NCBI GenBank assembly: GCA_015296085.1
Contig: DVDT01000063.1
Span: 1-64,000 of the forward strand
Length of the DNA stretch: 64,000 nucleotides
Direction: 5' to 3'
Source of the DNA: Trichormus sp. M33_DOE_039
GTDB taxonomy: Bacteria; Cyanobacteriota; Cyanobacteriia; Cyanobacteriales; Nostocaceae
The position numbers and the translations under genes are program-made. The notes beneath the pieces were generated by a model that was not told the origin of the DNA, ran no database searches, and saw nothing but the letters and a program-made list of their open reading frames with translations. Positions 34,927 through 45,302 of this stretch are shown here, in pieces; position 1 is the first letter of the stretch, and every line of letters begins with the position of its first letter.

Positions 34927-35026
34927 GCAGAGGTGCAGGGGGCAGGGTGCAAGGGGAGAATTTAACCCAGTACCCAATCCCCAGTACCCAGTACCCAGTT
35001 TTTGAATTTTGAATTTTAAATTTTAA
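34927..35026. repeat. G-rich and CCCAGTA repeat spacer between lpxA and lpxB
   Basis: GTGCAGGGGGCAGGGTGCAA, then CCCAGTACCCAATCCCCAGT and further CCCAGTA copies, then TTTTGAATTTTGAATTTTA. This is typical Nostocaceae intergenic repeat sequence filling the whole spacer; AT-rich leader sequence runs directly into the lpxB start at 35027. Confidence 0.65.
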
Positions 35027-36187
35027 ATGCGGATATTTATCAGCACTGGTGAAGTGTCTGGCGATTTGCAAGGATCGCTGTTGATTGCGGCGTTGCAGCG
35101 TCAAGCTGTGGCGGCGGGAATAGAGTTGGAGATTGTGGCCTTGGGTGGCGACAAGATGGCAGAAGCAGGGGCGAAGATTCTGGGGAATACCAGCGGTATT
35201 GGTTCAATGGGTATTCTGGAATCTTTACCTTATGTTTTGCCAACTCTGATAGTACAGCGTCAAGCGATCGCCTATTTAAAACAACATCCCCCAGATTTAG
35301 TGGTGCTGATTGACTACATGGGGCCGAATATCGGCATCGGTAGTTATATGCAAAAGCATTTACCAAATGTGCCTGTGGCGTACTACATTGCGCCCCAAGA
35401 GTGGGTTTGGTCGATGAGTTTGCAAAATACCTCCCGAATTGTGGGATTTACAGATAAGTTACTAGCAATCTTTCCAGAAGAAGCCCGTTATTTTCGCGAA
35501 AATGGGGCTAATGTTACCTGGGTCGGACACCCCCTCATTGACCGGATGCAGGATGCTCCAAGCCGCGAAGCAGCCCGCACTCAATTGAAAATAGATAACG
35601 AGCAGGTAGCGATCGCACTTCTCCCAGCTTCGCGGCGACAAGAATTAAAATATCTGTTACCAGTAATTTTTCAAGCTGCCCAAACTATTCAAACAAAATT
35701 ACCAACCGCTCATTTTTGGATTCCTCTGTCGTTGGAAGTTTACAGACAGCCAATAGAGGAGGCTATTAAGCGTTACGGTTTGCAGGCTACAGTCATCTCA
35801 GGTCAACAAAAAGCGGTATTTGCTGCGGCTGATTTTGCCATCACCAAATCCGGCACAGTTAACTTGGAACTAGCTTTATTAAACGTGCCGCAAGTAGTAG
35901 TTTATCGTCTACACCCCATTACAGCTTGGATTGCCAGAACCATCCTCAGAGGTTCTATTCCCTTTGCATCACCACCTAACTTAGTAGTGATGAAACCAAT
36001 TGTGCCGGAGTTATTGCAAGAACAAGCAACCCCAGAAAATATTACCCAAGCAGCAATGGAATTATTGCTGAATTCCCAACGCCGACGACAGACTTTGGCA
36101 GATTACCAACAAATGCGCCAGTGTTTGGGAGAATTGGGGGTATGCGATCGCGCAGCTCAAGAAATTTTGCAAATGTTACCCAATTAA
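35027..36187 (+). CDS. lpxB: Lipid-A-disaccharide synthase
   Basis: Joins UDP-2,3-diacylglucosamine and lipid X to the lipid A disaccharide at the membrane (GT19). The 386-residue protein has MRIFISTGEVSGDLQGSLL, GIGSMGILESLPYVLPT, VLIDYMGPNIGIG, the YYIAPQEWVW block, WVGHPLIDRM, ALLPASRRQELKYLLP, and the nucleotide-binding region with TKSGTVNLELALLNVPQVVVYR. Length and motifs are normal. It is the last gene of the omp85-lpx cluster; later Kdo or late-acylation genes are absent, as usual in cyanobacteria. Confidence 0.96.
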   Translation: MRIFISTGEVSGDLQGSLLIAALQRQAVAAGIELEIVALGGDKMAEAGAKILGNTSGIGSMGILESLPYVLPTLIVQRQAIAYLKQHPPDLVVLIDYMGPNIGIGSYMQKHLPNVPVAYYIAPQEWVWSMSLQNTSRIVGFTDKLLAIFPEEARYFRENGANVTWVGHPLIDRMQDAPSREAARTQLKIDNEQVAIALLPASRRQELKYLLPVIFQAAQTIQTKLPTAHFWIPLSLEVYRQPIEEAIKRYGLQATVISGQQKAVFAAADFAITKSGTVNLELALLNVPQVVVYRLHPITAWIARTILRGSIPFASPPNLVVMKPIVPELLQEQATPENITQAAMELLLNSQRRRQTLADYQQMRQCLGELGVCDRAAQEILQMLPN

Positions 36188-36259
36188 TTCTATTTCGATT
36201 TTAAATAGTGGTTGACTCATAAAATACTCAGGGTCAGCAACAAGGAGTCATAGCTTGTC

Positions 36260-37519
36260 ATGAGACAACAACGTCCCATCGCAGTAGATTTGTTCGCAGG
36301 TGCAGGCGGAATGACCCTTGGCTTTGAGCAGGCTGGCTTTGATGTGTTAGCGGCGGTAGAAATTGATCCAATTCACTGTGCTACCCATGAGTTTAATTTT
36401 CCGTTCTGCACAGTGTTGTGTAAAAGTGTCGAACAAACAACTGGGAAAGAAATCAGACAGCGATCGCAAATTGGCGATCAAGAAATTGATGCAGTAATCT
36501 GTGGTTCACCCTGCCAAGGTTTTTCTCTGATGGGCAAACGGATTTTTGATGATCCGCGTAACTCTCTAGTATTTCACTTCCACCGATTGGTTTTAGAGTT
36601 ACAACCAAAGTTTTTCGTCATGGAAAACGTGCGGGGAATTACCGTTGGTGAACACAAACAAATCCTCAAATCATTGATTGATGAATTTCAAGCCTGTGGC
36701 TACCAAGTAGAAGCAAAATATCGAATTCTCAACGCCGCTAAATACGGTGTACCCCAAGCGCGAGAAAGATTATTTCTCCTGGGCGCAAGGAAGGATATCA
36801 ACTTACCCAACTATCCCCAACCAATTACTCAACCAGCCAAGCCCAATCACAACCTAGATGAAAACTCAGAATTGGCAGTTTGTCCCACGGTCTGGCAAGC
36901 CATTGGCGATTTACCAGAGGCGGAAGATTATTTAGAGTTGTTACATAGAGATTGGGTAATAGCAGAATTTCAGAAACCTAGTGACTATGCTGAGATTATG
37001 CGCGGCATCAAGACTGCTATTGATGATTATGCTTATCCTCGCCAATTTGATACCCGTATTCTTTCTTCCAGCCTGAGAACAAATCATTCAGAAACTATTA
37101 GACAACGTTTTCAGGAAACTCCCCAAGGAGAAAGAGAACCCATTAGCCGATTTCATAAATTACATCCGGCTGGTGTTTGCAATACCTTAAGGGCTGGAAC
37201 GGATAAATATAAGGGTTCTTTTACTTCTCCTCGACCCATTCATCCTTGGCAACCTAGATGTATCACCGTGAGGGAAGCTGCACGCCTGCACTCTTACCCC
37301 GACTGGTTTAGATTTCACATCACCAAATGGCACGGATTTCGCCAAGTTGGGAATTCTGTACCACCATTACTAGCCAAGGCGGTAGCCCAAGAGATTATGC
37401 GCAATTTGAAGATAACGCCTGTGAAACCCAGTATTCAATATAATTTGGGTGCGGAAAGGCTTTTACAATTAAATATCTCCCAAGCTGAACACTATTATCA
37501 TTCCAGCCGAAAGGACTAA
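36260..37519 (+). CDS. C5-cytosine DNA methyltransferase (orphan)
   Basis: Adds a methyl group to cytosine C5 in a DNA site. The 419-residue protein has motif I (VDLFAGAGGMTLGFEQAGF, 9-27), motif IV with nucleophile Cys85 (GSPCQGFSLMG), motif VI (MENVRG), motif VIII (PQARERLFLLG), a variable target-recognition region (about 185-330), motif IX (REAARLHSYPDWF) and motif X (RQVGNSVPPLLAKA). No restriction endonuclease gene is near, so it acts alone. Anabaena has several solitary Dmt methylases, including ones for CGATCG (the HIP1 core), GGCC and RCCGGY. The sequence alone does not tell me which of these this is. Confidence 0.93.
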   Translation: MRQQRPIAVDLFAGAGGMTLGFEQAGFDVLAAVEIDPIHCATHEFNFPFCTVLCKSVEQTTGKEIRQRSQIGDQEIDAVICGSPCQGFSLMGKRIFDDPRNSLVFHFHRLVLELQPKFFVMENVRGITVGEHKQILKSLIDEFQACGYQVEAKYRILNAAKYGVPQARERLFLLGARKDINLPNYPQPITQPAKPNHNLDENSELAVCPTVWQAIGDLPEAEDYLELLHRDWVIAEFQKPSDYAEIMRGIKTAIDDYAYPRQFDTRILSSSLRTNHSETIRQRFQETPQGEREPISRFHKLHPAGVCNTLRAGTDKYKGSFTSPRPIHPWQPRCITVREAARLHSYPDWFRFHITKWHGFRQVGNSVPPLLAKAVAQEIMRNLKITPVKPSIQYNLGAERLLQLNISQAEHYYHSSRKD

Positions 37520-37535
37520 AGTCTTGACTCCAAAC

Positions 37536-38501
37536 TTATGTCCAAGCACGGAAAAATGTGCTGTTTTCCCAAATGCTAGCAGTACGCTGGGCGATCGCTG
37601 CCAATTCTGGTTCTGTCAAAGGCTGAAAATCACGCGCTACTTTCACATTACTTTCTAACTGTTCTATACTTTCCGCCGCAATTACGCAACAATGCACTCC
37701 TGGCTGAGACATGGTAAATCCTAAAGCTTGCTGCATCCCTGTTAAACCTCCAGGTTGAAACAAGCGACCGTAAGCCGGGACTTTCATGGCAATTACACCT
37801 ACATTGTTAGCTTGTGCCACTGGTAAAACCACAGGGATGAACGGTCGCGGGTGGTGTTTGTCGGCGGCGTTTACTGGAATGAGAGTAGTGTGGAAGGGAT
37901 AGCGACGTAAACCTTCCGCAATTACTTCTGGATCATGATGTCCGGTAATCCCGGCAAACCTGACTAATTTTTGTTGGATAGCTTCTTCTAAAGCTTTGAT
38001 AGCACCAGAGGAACTAAAGATGGTGTCGAGTTCTGCGGTAAATGAGACATGGTGTAATTGCCACAAATCCAGATAATCTGTATTGAGACGTTTGAGCGAT
38101 CGCTCTAGTTCTCGCCATGCTCCGTCCCGATCCCGTTGAGCAGTCTTGCTAGCTAAAAATATTTTGGCGCGATGGGGTGGTAAGACTTTACCTAAATAAT
38201 CTTCACTCGGCCCATAACTAGCAGCTGTATCAAAATAGCGAATACCAAGGTCTAAAGCTGTTTGAATCAGACTGACAGCTTCACCCTCTTTCCCAGTTGA
38301 AGATAAGGGTGTTTGCCCTGCACCTCCCAAACCGAAAATAGGTACTTTAACTTCTGTACGTCCTAAAACCCTTTCCGGCATAAAGATTGTTGTGGCGGTG
38401 CTGGTAGAAGAATTTTTCTGCAAAGCAGCAGAAGCTACAATACCGCCAGTTACAGCAGCACTGGTAATGAGGAAATTACGCCGTGTCTGTTTTGCTGTCA
38501 T
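37536..38501 (-). CDS. Tat-exported aldo/keto reductase
   Basis: A 321-residue oxidoreductase. The N-terminus MTAKQTRRNFLITSAAVTGG is a twin-arginine signal, so the folded enzyme with its cofactor is probably exported. The AKR tetrad is present: Asp and Tyr in YFDTAASYGPSEDYLG, Lys in IFLASKTAQRD, and His in LWQLHHVS. The protein lacks a visible 4Fe-4S motif at its end. The substrate is unknown. It is convergent with the methyltransferase (16-bp gap) and lies downstream of the metalloprotease gene on the same strand (42 bp), so these two may be cotranscribed. Confidence 0.9.
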   Translation of the reverse strand: MTAKQTRRNFLITSAAVTGGIVASAALQKNSSTSTATTIFMPERVLGRTEVKVPIFGLGGAGQTPLSSTGKEGEAVSLIQTALDLGIRYFDTAASYGPSEDYLGKVLPPHRAKIFLASKTAQRDRDGAWRELERSLKRLNTDYLDLWQLHHVSFTAELDTIFSSSGAIKALEEAIQQKLVRFAGITGHHDPEVIAEGLRRYPFHTTLIPVNAADKHHPRPFIPVVLPVAQANNVGVIAMKVPAYGRLFQPGGLTGMQQALGFTMSQPGVHCCVIAAESIEQLESNVKVARDFQPLTEPELAAIAQRTASIWENSTFFRAWT

Positions 38502-38543
38502 GGTGAGGGAAAAATTCCTACTTTTCTTGTATGGTAGCGACTA

Positions 38544-41500
38544 TTAATTACTTTGCAACGGTGCATTCAAAGCTTTTTCGATGCGATCGCGCGTTTCTAA
38601 TAAATGGGCTTTAGTGTATTCATCGTTAGTATTCACTTGTTGCAGCTTCTCATTTAGCTGTTTAAGTTTATACCAAGCTAGCGAGCGAGCATCTTCTGGG
38701 ACTTTTTCTCTACGTAATACCATGCCAATCAAGATATTGAGATATTCCCTTTGTAAACCACGTCGAAAACTCGTAATTTTGAGCGTGCCATCTTTCGGCT
38801 GTATAACCTCAGTCCAAATACCATTTTGTAATGTATCAAATAATTCTGGCAAAGTTAGTGCTTTGTTAGGTGGGCTTTTCAGTTCGATATCCTTTAACAA
38901 TGAGAGGCGATTGCCTGAGAGTAAGTCCCTTAAAACCGCACTTTGGAATAGTAAGACTAAGTCATGAACAGGATAATCTAAACGTCCCACCACAGGAGAA
39001 CTACCCCAATGTCGCCATCGGGAAGGTGCTAATTTATTGATTAAATCTGGGGGAAAATTCCAGGCATTGTCAGCAAAGACATACTTTTGCAAGGTTGTTA
39101 AAGCTTGTCTTTGTTTTTCTAGAGGAACTTGTGTAAATGGTAATCGCCTTGATGAATTTTCCAAGTCCCTAGATGATATTTCTCTAGCCTGCATTCGATA
39201 GAACGACTGTCCACCGATATATTTAGTCGTGTAGAAAATATTATCTAAGTAGTTACCAAGAACAGTATTAAATCTGTACCTGACATCGCTGTAGCTATCG
39301 CCTACTAGTGGGTAACGCTGGTTAAGACGTTCCCACATTAGCCGTAAGTTTTCTAGTTGCCACTGAGAATAAACTAGCACGTTACTACTGTAGTCCCAAG
39401 CATCGGCAGTGGGGTCAAGGTCAGATACATCCTCATCAGTGGCGTAACTTAGCTCTGGTTTGTCAGATTGACTAGCGATTTCTTGTAGGATCGGCTTTTC
39501 GGCAATGGGGGTTTGGGCTTGAGTTTGTGTGTAGCCATACTGAATTGCCCACTCATCATAAGGGCCAACAATGTTAGGAAAATAATCTCCCTGTTTTGTA
39601 CCTTGGGGGGCAATGTTGGGGGGAATGTAATCCATTACCGAACTTGTTAAACCTTTGGTACGGGTAATCTCTTGATTATTCATTTCTTCTGGTGTCAGAA
39701 AAGTACTACCCCGGAAGTTATGGCGTAAACCGAGAGTGTGACCGACTTCGTGAGCAATAATTAAACGTAAATATTCATGGATATATTGTTTGACTTCTTC
39801 TTGGCTGGGTGCTTTGTCTGGCAACAGTGACATTGCCAAAGCACCAAAGGCAAATTGATTGGCTACTTCTATGCCATAACAAAGATCATACTTGCTAGCT
39901 AATAGAGATAATCGCTGCAAGAGTTGATTTGACTGGCTGTTTTCGTGGGTGGATTGATTCTGATTACACAGGCGACGATTGCGAATTAATTCAGATAAGG
40001 AAGTGCGGTTGGGGGCTTGATTGGGTTGTACCAGTTGTTCATATTGCCCTTTGAGAAAGCGGACAAAGCTGGCATCGACTAAAATATCTGCATCTAAAAT
40101 TTCCCCAGTTAACGGATTAACACGGGATGGACCCATTGCAAAATAACCATCTACGGTGTTAATCCAGCGAATCGTATTGTAGCGAATATCTGCTGGATCC
40201 CAAGTGGCGTTATCTGGCATTTGCCTAGCTTCAATTGCATCCTTAAATCCAGCTTTCAGAAAAGCTTGATTCCACATGAGTATCCCTTCTTGAATCGCAT
40301 CGCGATACTGTGGCGGTACAGCATTATCAATCCAAAAAACAATCGGTTTTTTTGGACGAGATATAGGTGCTTCGGGATTTTGTTTTTCGAGATGCCAACG
40401 ATTAAGGTAGCGGACAAAGGGATCATTGTGATCTTCTTTGGATAAATCTTGGTAAGCAGTAATAAAATAACCTACACGTTCGTCGGCCAAGCGGGGACGA
40501 TAATTATTATTCGGTAGTTGTGAAAGACTATAGTGAACTCGAAGAGTAAAACCCCGGTTGTCAGCTAGGGATGCTATATTCAGAGCTTCATTCTCTTTGC
40601 TACCAGTACCTACAAAGTTTAATACTGATTCCACTTCTAGATTTTGGGGGAAGGCTTTAGCGTTACCAAAATAAGATTGCTCAGTGTTGGGGGCAATACC
40701 TATACTGGCAGCTAATCCAGCCAAGTCTGTTAGCAGTAAATCTCCCAAGTCAATCAATAAAGTTTTACGTTGGGGATGAATGCTTTTGATGGCTATTGAA
40801 TAGAGGAGAGAATCACTAAAAGACCGAGCTAGCGATCGCGCTTGGGGATCACCTTCACGGGTGCGAAAATTGACGTTACGCACCACAAAATTTAATTTAT
40901 TATCTACTCGCTGAAAATAAAACAAAAAATCTTGTAGTGGCATTCCACTATAAATTCCCTTTTCCCCAATCCCAGATTCTAGCGTGGTAGTAGCTAGGTA
41001 GTTTTTATTGAGTTGCTCTGGTTTAATTTCTAAATAAATTTTATTCTTTTCCTTGTGACGATATAAAGTAAATAAACCTTCTAGTTTTTCAGTGTCTTTG
41101 GTGACTTCGTTAAATGCTTCCAAATCATCTTTCTTTTCTGGTTTAGATTCTGTATCAGGTTTCTTTTCCGATTTGTCTGTCGGTTTCCCGGCTTTGAGTA
41201 ATGGCTGTTGCCCTGACTGTTTGGGATTTTTAACTAGCCAATAGAAAAACTGGCTTTTTACCTGTTGCTGCTGATCAATTACCCATACTTGTTTCGGTTG
41301 CTGCACTAGAGATTGCGGCGGTAATTTGAGAGTAGCAGTTACTAATCGTTTTGATGTGAAAGCAATGGGTTGGTTGTGACTTGGAAAAATAGGGCTAGAG
41401 ATTTGAGGAATTCTATATAGATGTGGTGGTTGATTTTTTTGTCTCTGGAATTTTGCAACTATGTTTTGTTCATTTGGCTGGGGTTGCTTGACTACATTCT

Positions 41501-41582
41501 GCGGTAGCGATTTGGCATGAGCATCAGCCATAGCAAAGAAAAAGCTATGCAGCAAAATCACATAAAAACTTAACCTATTCAT
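38544..41582 (-). CDS. Secreted zinc metalloprotease (DUF5117-type metzincin)
   Basis: A large extracytoplasmic protein of 1012 residues. A signal peptide of about 23 residues (ending ADAHA-KS) is followed by a charged low-complexity linker (about 125-160, Lys/Glu/Pro). A DUF5118/DUF5117-like part (about 170-420) leads to the catalytic site HEVGHTLGLRH near 610, the metzincin HEXXHXXGXXH zinc motif, with the Met-turn probably SSVMDYIPPN about 40 residues later. The C-terminal 300 residues form a helical domain. Natural substrates of this family are unknown. The start codon is divergent from the pentapeptide protein over a 475-bp gap. Confidence 0.9.
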   Translation of the reverse strand: MNRLSFYVILLHSFFFAMADAHAKSLPQNVVKQPQPNEQNIVAKFQRQKNQPPHLYRIPQISSPIFPSHNQPIAFTSKRLVTATLKLPPQSLVQQPKQVWVIDQQQQVKSQFFYWLVKNPKQSGQQPLLKAGKPTDKSEKKPDTESKPEKKDDLEAFNEVTKDTEKLEGLFTLYRHKEKNKIYLEIKPEQLNKNYLATTTLESGIGEKGIYSGMPLQDFLFYFQRVDNKLNFVVRNVNFRTREGDPQARSLARSFSDSLLYSIAIKSIHPQRKTLLIDLGDLLLTDLAGLAASIGIAPNTEQSYFGNAKAFPQNLEVESVLNFVGTGSKENEALNIASLADNRGFTLRVHYSLSQLPNNNYRPRLADERVGYFITAYQDLSKEDHNDPFVRYLNRWHLEKQNPEAPISRPKKPIVFWIDNAVPPQYRDAIQEGILMWNQAFLKAGFKDAIEARQMPDNATWDPADIRYNTIRWINTVDGYFAMGPSRVNPLTGEILDADILVDASFVRFLKGQYEQLVQPNQAPNRTSLSELIRNRRLCNQNQSTHENSQSNQLLQRLSLLASKYDLCYGIEVANQFAFGALAMSLLPDKAPSQEEVKQYIHEYLRLIIAHEVGHTLGLRHNFRGSTFLTPEEMNNQEITRTKGLTSSVMDYIPPNIAPQGTKQGDYFPNIVGPYDEWAIQYGYTQTQAQTPIAEKPILQEIASQSDKPELSYATDEDVSDLDPTADAWDYSSNVLVYSQWQLENLRLMWERLNQRYPLVGDSYSDVRYRFNTVLGNYLDNIFYTTKYIGGQSFYRMQAREISSRDLENSSRRLPFTQVPLEKQRQALTTLQKYVFADNAWNFPPDLINKLAPSRWRHWGSSPVVGRLDYPVHDLVLLFQSAVLRDLLSGNRLSLLKDIELKSPPNKALTLPELFDTLQNGIWTEVIQPKDGTLKITSFRRGLQREYLNILIGMVLRREKVPEDARSLAWYKLKQLNEKLQQVNTNDEYTKAHLLETRDRIEKALNAPLQSN

Positions 41583-42057
41583 TTAATTTATCCCTGAATA
41601 CTATAATCAATTAACTTTTACTAAGTACAATATTTTTACTGATGGCAAATACTGGTAAGCAACTAATCAGCTACAAGCTGCCAACCAAGTAATTTTTAAT
41701 AAACATTTTTAATCTAGTTGTTTTGTTTTGCTGTAGTATTTTTCCTAATAATATTTTTTATAGTAAACATTACGCATTATTTTGGCATTAGTTTCGTAAA
41801 TTTACCGCATAGAAAGATAATATTTTAGTCAAAATAGTTGAAAATGACTACTTTCCAGGAAAAATACCTAATTATCAAGTTATACATTTAAATTTGCCCA
41901 GAAAAAAATACCTGCATAGTTTAAATGTTGTTGACAAATTACCAAACTTAATTGCTTAGATCTATTTTATACTGCGGACTCAAAAGAAAGAGAGGCTCTA
42001 ATCTCTCTCCTCTGGACTCTTGAGCTTAAAAAATCATCAGTATTACTGGATACAAAT
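41583..42057. other. 475-bp AT-rich divergent spacer
   Basis: Lies between the outward-facing metalloprotease and pentapeptide genes and should contain both promoters. I see no gene, heptamer array or strong palindrome, only a short AGAGAG / CTCTCT stem at about 41989-42008 in the pentapeptide leader. Confidence 0.5.
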
Positions 42058-43779
42058 ATGTCACAATTACCTCAAGTTTGGAAACTTCTGCAAAATTATG
42101 TCAAAGGTTCAAGGTCACAAGATAGACCACTCAAGAAAAATTTGGTATCGCCAACATTTTTACATTTCAGAAACAATCGACAAAAAGCTGATAAACACCT
42201 AAAAACTAATCAAGATAATTTACAAAAAGATATTCTATTGCAAAAATTACAAACAAAACTAGAAATATGGACAAACTCAGGAGATGATGGCGAATTTAAA
42301 GTTAGCGATCGCCAACTTTATGCAGAAATTTATGATTTACTCGGCAGTAGTGCATTGACATCAGAAATAGTAGATAAATTGACAAATTTGCTCATTACAG
42401 AGAACCAATGGCAACCAATCCTACTATTTCAACGTTTAGCTAGTTTTTATCTGAGTTGGTGTCATGGAGAATTTATCGATGCACCTCCTAGCGATAACTT
42501 CCCTCAGCAAAAATTGATGGCTATGGTAGCACAGAATCAGGCGATCGGGCTGCGGCAAATAGATATATATACAGGTTTAAATGTATTAATTTTATTGCTT
42601 GAGTTACACCGTTACGCGCAAATGCAAGAAGCTTTACGGCATCAAATTAACTTTTATCCATCTGGAGAACCAGACACAGAGAGCTTTTTTACATCCCAAT
42701 TACTGCGAGTAATTCACTATAGTGACGCAATCGAAATTGGTAATTTTAGTAACATTGTGGGTGAATTTCTTCAAGGTGCTAACTTGCAAGCTGCATATCT
42801 GGGTGATGCTAATCTTACAGATGTAAATTTGAACGGCGCAAATCTCACAGGAGCATATTTGGGTGATGCTAACCTGACTGGAGCCAGCTTTCAAGATGCG
42901 AACCTAGCAGGTGCAAACCTTGGTGATACTAACCTTAGTAGCGCAAACCTCCAAGGTGCAAACCTGAGTCATGCAGACCTCAGTAGTGCAAACCTCACAG
43001 GAGCTAACCTGAGTGGTGCAAACCTAGAACGTACCGACCTCAGCCACGCCGACCTCAGTAGTTGTCAGCTCAACGATACTGAACTATGTCATGCTAACCT
43101 GAGTGGTGCAAACCTCCGCGATGCTATACTTTGCCGTGCCAACCTTGCCAACGCTGTCCTATTTGGTGCAAATCTTAGCGACACTAACCTCAAAAATGTT
43201 CATCTCAATCACGCCGACCTTTGTCGTGCTGACTTGAGTGGTGCTGATTTGTCAGATGCCATTCTCAATGGAGCTAACCTCAGTGACACAATTTTGTTCA
43301 GTACCAATTTGAGTGCAGCCAGTCTCATGGCAACAGACCTCAGCTATGCCAAACTCAACGGTGCTAAATTGAGCGATGCTAAACTCAATGGTGCAATGTT
43401 CTTAGGTGCTGACCTGAGTGGAGTTGACCTTAGTCGGGTAATTCTCAACGATGCCGATTTGAGTGGTGGTATTCTCAGCGAAGCTGACTTGAGTGGTGCA
43501 GACCTAAGTGATGCGGTACTCCTGGGTACTGACTTGAGTTTTGCTAATCTCAATCATGCGAATTTAAGCGGTAGTAATCTCAGTGGTGCAATGTTGAATG
43601 GTGCAGACTTAACTGAAGCTAATTTGACCTACACCATTCTCGAGGATACAGATGTAACTGAAGCCAATTTAGATGCTACACACTGGGGTGAAAAGCAGCA
43701 ATGGGAAGGTGTGCGGGGTCTAGAGACAGCCCTGAACGTCCCTGTGATGTTAAAAAAGCAATTGGGGTTAGATGAATAA
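42058..43779 (+). CDS. Pentapeptide-repeat protein with unique N-terminal domain
   Basis: A 573-residue protein. Residues 1-235 form a non-repetitive, probably helical domain of unknown type (KLQTKLEIWTNSGDDGEFKV...). Residues about 236-545 are roughly sixty A(N/D)LXX repeats (for example ANLTGAYLGDANLTGASFQD), which fold as a right-handed quadrilateral beta-helix. The C-terminus (HWGEKQQWEGVRGLETA) caps the helix. Some pentapeptide proteins mimic DNA or bind gyrase, while most cyanobacterial ones are of unknown use. No signal peptide is visible, so it is cytoplasmic. Confidence 0.9.
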   Translation: MSQLPQVWKLLQNYVKGSRSQDRPLKKNLVSPTFLHFRNNRQKADKHLKTNQDNLQKDILLQKLQTKLEIWTNSGDDGEFKVSDRQLYAEIYDLLGSSALTSEIVDKLTNLLITENQWQPILLFQRLASFYLSWCHGEFIDAPPSDNFPQQKLMAMVAQNQAIGLRQIDIYTGLNVLILLLELHRYAQMQEALRHQINFYPSGEPDTESFFTSQLLRVIHYSDAIEIGNFSNIVGEFLQGANLQAAYLGDANLTDVNLNGANLTGAYLGDANLTGASFQDANLAGANLGDTNLSSANLQGANLSHADLSSANLTGANLSGANLERTDLSHADLSSCQLNDTELCHANLSGANLRDAILCRANLANAVLFGANLSDTNLKNVHLNHADLCRADLSGADLSDAILNGANLSDTILFSTNLSAASLMATDLSYAKLNGAKLSDAKLNGAMFLGADLSGVDLSRVILNDADLSGGILSEADLSGADLSDAVLLGTDLSFANLNHANLSGSNLSGAMLNGADLTEANLTYTILEDTDVTEANLDATHWGEKQQWEGVRGLETALNVPVMLKKQLGLDE

Positions 43780-43976
43780 CAAAAATCAAGAATTGGCAAC
43801 CAGAAGTTTAACCCTATACATGGGGTAAATATTTTGACTCATAAACCCTTAAATCTTTCTACTCCTCTACCCTCTCACTGCAAAAAGTTTGTTTGTTGCA
43901 TTGAGAAAATATACATGGTGCATTTAGATATAATAATGACTCATTAATTATTGTGTTTTCCTAAGTGGAGAAACAA

Positions 43977-45176
43977 ATGGGTCGCGCCAAAAAGGTTGTG
44001 TTGGCATATTCTGGTGGAGTCGATACCTCCGTTTGCATTCCCTACCTCAAGCATGAGTGGGGAGTAGAAGAGGTGATTACGTTAGCAGCAGATTTAGGTC
44101 AGGGTGATGAATTAGAACCAGTTCGAGAAAAAGCTCTAAAATCGGGAGCAAGTGAATCTTTGGTGGTGGATGTCAAAGATAGTTTTATCAAAGACTATGC
44201 TTTTGCAGCTATTCAAGCTAACGCCCTCTATGAAAATCGTTATCCCCTAGGAACTGCCCTGGCTCGTCCGTTAATTGCTAAAATCCTGGTCGAAACTGCA
44301 CAAAAATATGGTGCTGATGCGATCGCACATGGTTGTACAGGAAAAGGTAACGATCAGGTACGCTTTGATGTCTCCTGTGCTGCATTGAATCCCGACTTGA
44401 AGATTCTCGCACCGGCGCGGGAATGGGGTATGAGTCGTGAGCAAACCATCGCCTACGGTGAACAATTTGGGATTCCCGCCCCTGTGAAAAAGTCTTCCCC
44501 CTATAGTATTGATAAAAATTTGTTGGGCCGCAGTATTGAAGCTGGTGTGCTGGAAGATCCCACATTTGAGCCACCAGAAGAAATTTATGAAATGACCAAA
44601 GCGATCGCTGATACCCCCAATGAGCCAGAATATTTAGAAATTGGATTCATTCAAGGTATACCCACTACTCTCAATGGTGTAGCCAAAAATCCTGTCGAGC
44701 TGATCCAAGAACTTAATCAAATTGTAGGAAATCACGGTGTTGGTCGCATCGACATGATTGAAAACCGTTTGGTAGGGATCAAATCACGGGAAATCTACGA
44801 ATCGCCAGCCATGTTGGTGCTAATTCAAGCCCATAGAGATTTAGAAAGCCTGACCTTAACCGCAGATGTTACCCACTACAAACGGGGTATTGAAGATACC
44901 TATACCCAGATGGTCTACAACGGTTTATGGTACAGTCCGCTCAAAGGTGCTTTAGATGCTTTTATCCAAAAGACCCAAGAGCAAGTATCTGGAACTGTCC
45001 GTTTGAAACTCTTTAAGGGTAATGCCACTATCGTTGGTCGTTGGAGTGATAATTCACTCTATACACCCGATTTAGCGACCTACGGATCTGAAGATCAGTT
45101 CGACCACAAAGCAGCTGAAGGCTTCATTTACGTTTGGGGACTACCGACGCGTATTTGGGCAAAACAAACTAAATAA
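43977..45176 (+). CDS. argG: Argininosuccinate synthase
   Basis: Condenses citrulline and aspartate with ATP in arginine synthesis, which in Nostocaceae also feeds cyanophycin. A 399-residue enzyme from ATG 43977, chosen because GGAG lies 6 nt upstream; GTG 43965 is in frame but has no site. The ATP loop is [12 protein letters not shown], followed by [49 protein letters not shown] and the C-terminal dimer arm. A TATAAT at 43929-43934 may be its -10 box. A perfect terminator hairpin follows. Confidence 0.97.
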   Translation: MGRAKKVVLAYSGGVDTSVCIPYLKHEWGVEEVITLAADLGQGDELEPVREKALKSGASESLVVDVKDSFIKDYAFAAIQANALYENRYPLGTALARPLIAKILVETAQKYGADAIAHGCTGKGNDQVRFDVSCAALNPDLKILAPAREWGMSREQTIAYGEQFGIPAPVKKSSPYSIDKNLLGRSIEAGVLEDPTFEPPEEIYEMTKAIADTPNEPEYLEIGFIQGIPTTLNGVAKNPVELIQELNQIVGNHGVGRIDMIENRLVGIKSREIYESPAMLVLIQAHRDLESLTLTADVTHYKRGIEDTYTQMVYNGLWYSPLKGALDAFIQKTQEQVSGTVRLKLFKGNATIVGRWSDNSLYTPDLATYGSEDQFDHKAAEGFIYVWGLPTRIWAKQTK

Positions 45177-45240
45177 AGGCAAAAGGTAAATAAATTCCCA
45201 ACTGCTCTTTACCTACCTTAACTGTTGACTACCAACAGTC

Positions 45241-45283
45241 AAAATAAAAAGGCAAAAGAAAAATTCTTTTGCCTTTTTATTTT
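45241..45283. terminator. Bidirectional terminator after argG
   Basis: A perfect 20-bp inverted repeat (AAAATAAAAAGGCAAAAGAA and complement) with a 3-nt loop, A-rich on the left and T-rich on the right. It can stop argG from the left and, on the other strand, transcription coming from dedA. Confidence 0.85.
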
Positions 45284-45302
45284 AACCCTTTGGGTGACTC
45301 TA

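Noticed and set aside
36260-38501. Restriction-modification system
   Set aside because: The methyltransferase has no nuclease gene beside it; its neighbours are lpxB and an aldo/keto reductase.
42780-43680. DNA tandem repeat in the pentapeptide gene as a separate repeat feature
   Set aside because: The roughly 15-bp periodicity follows from the A(N/D)LXX protein repeat and is explained by the coding sequence.
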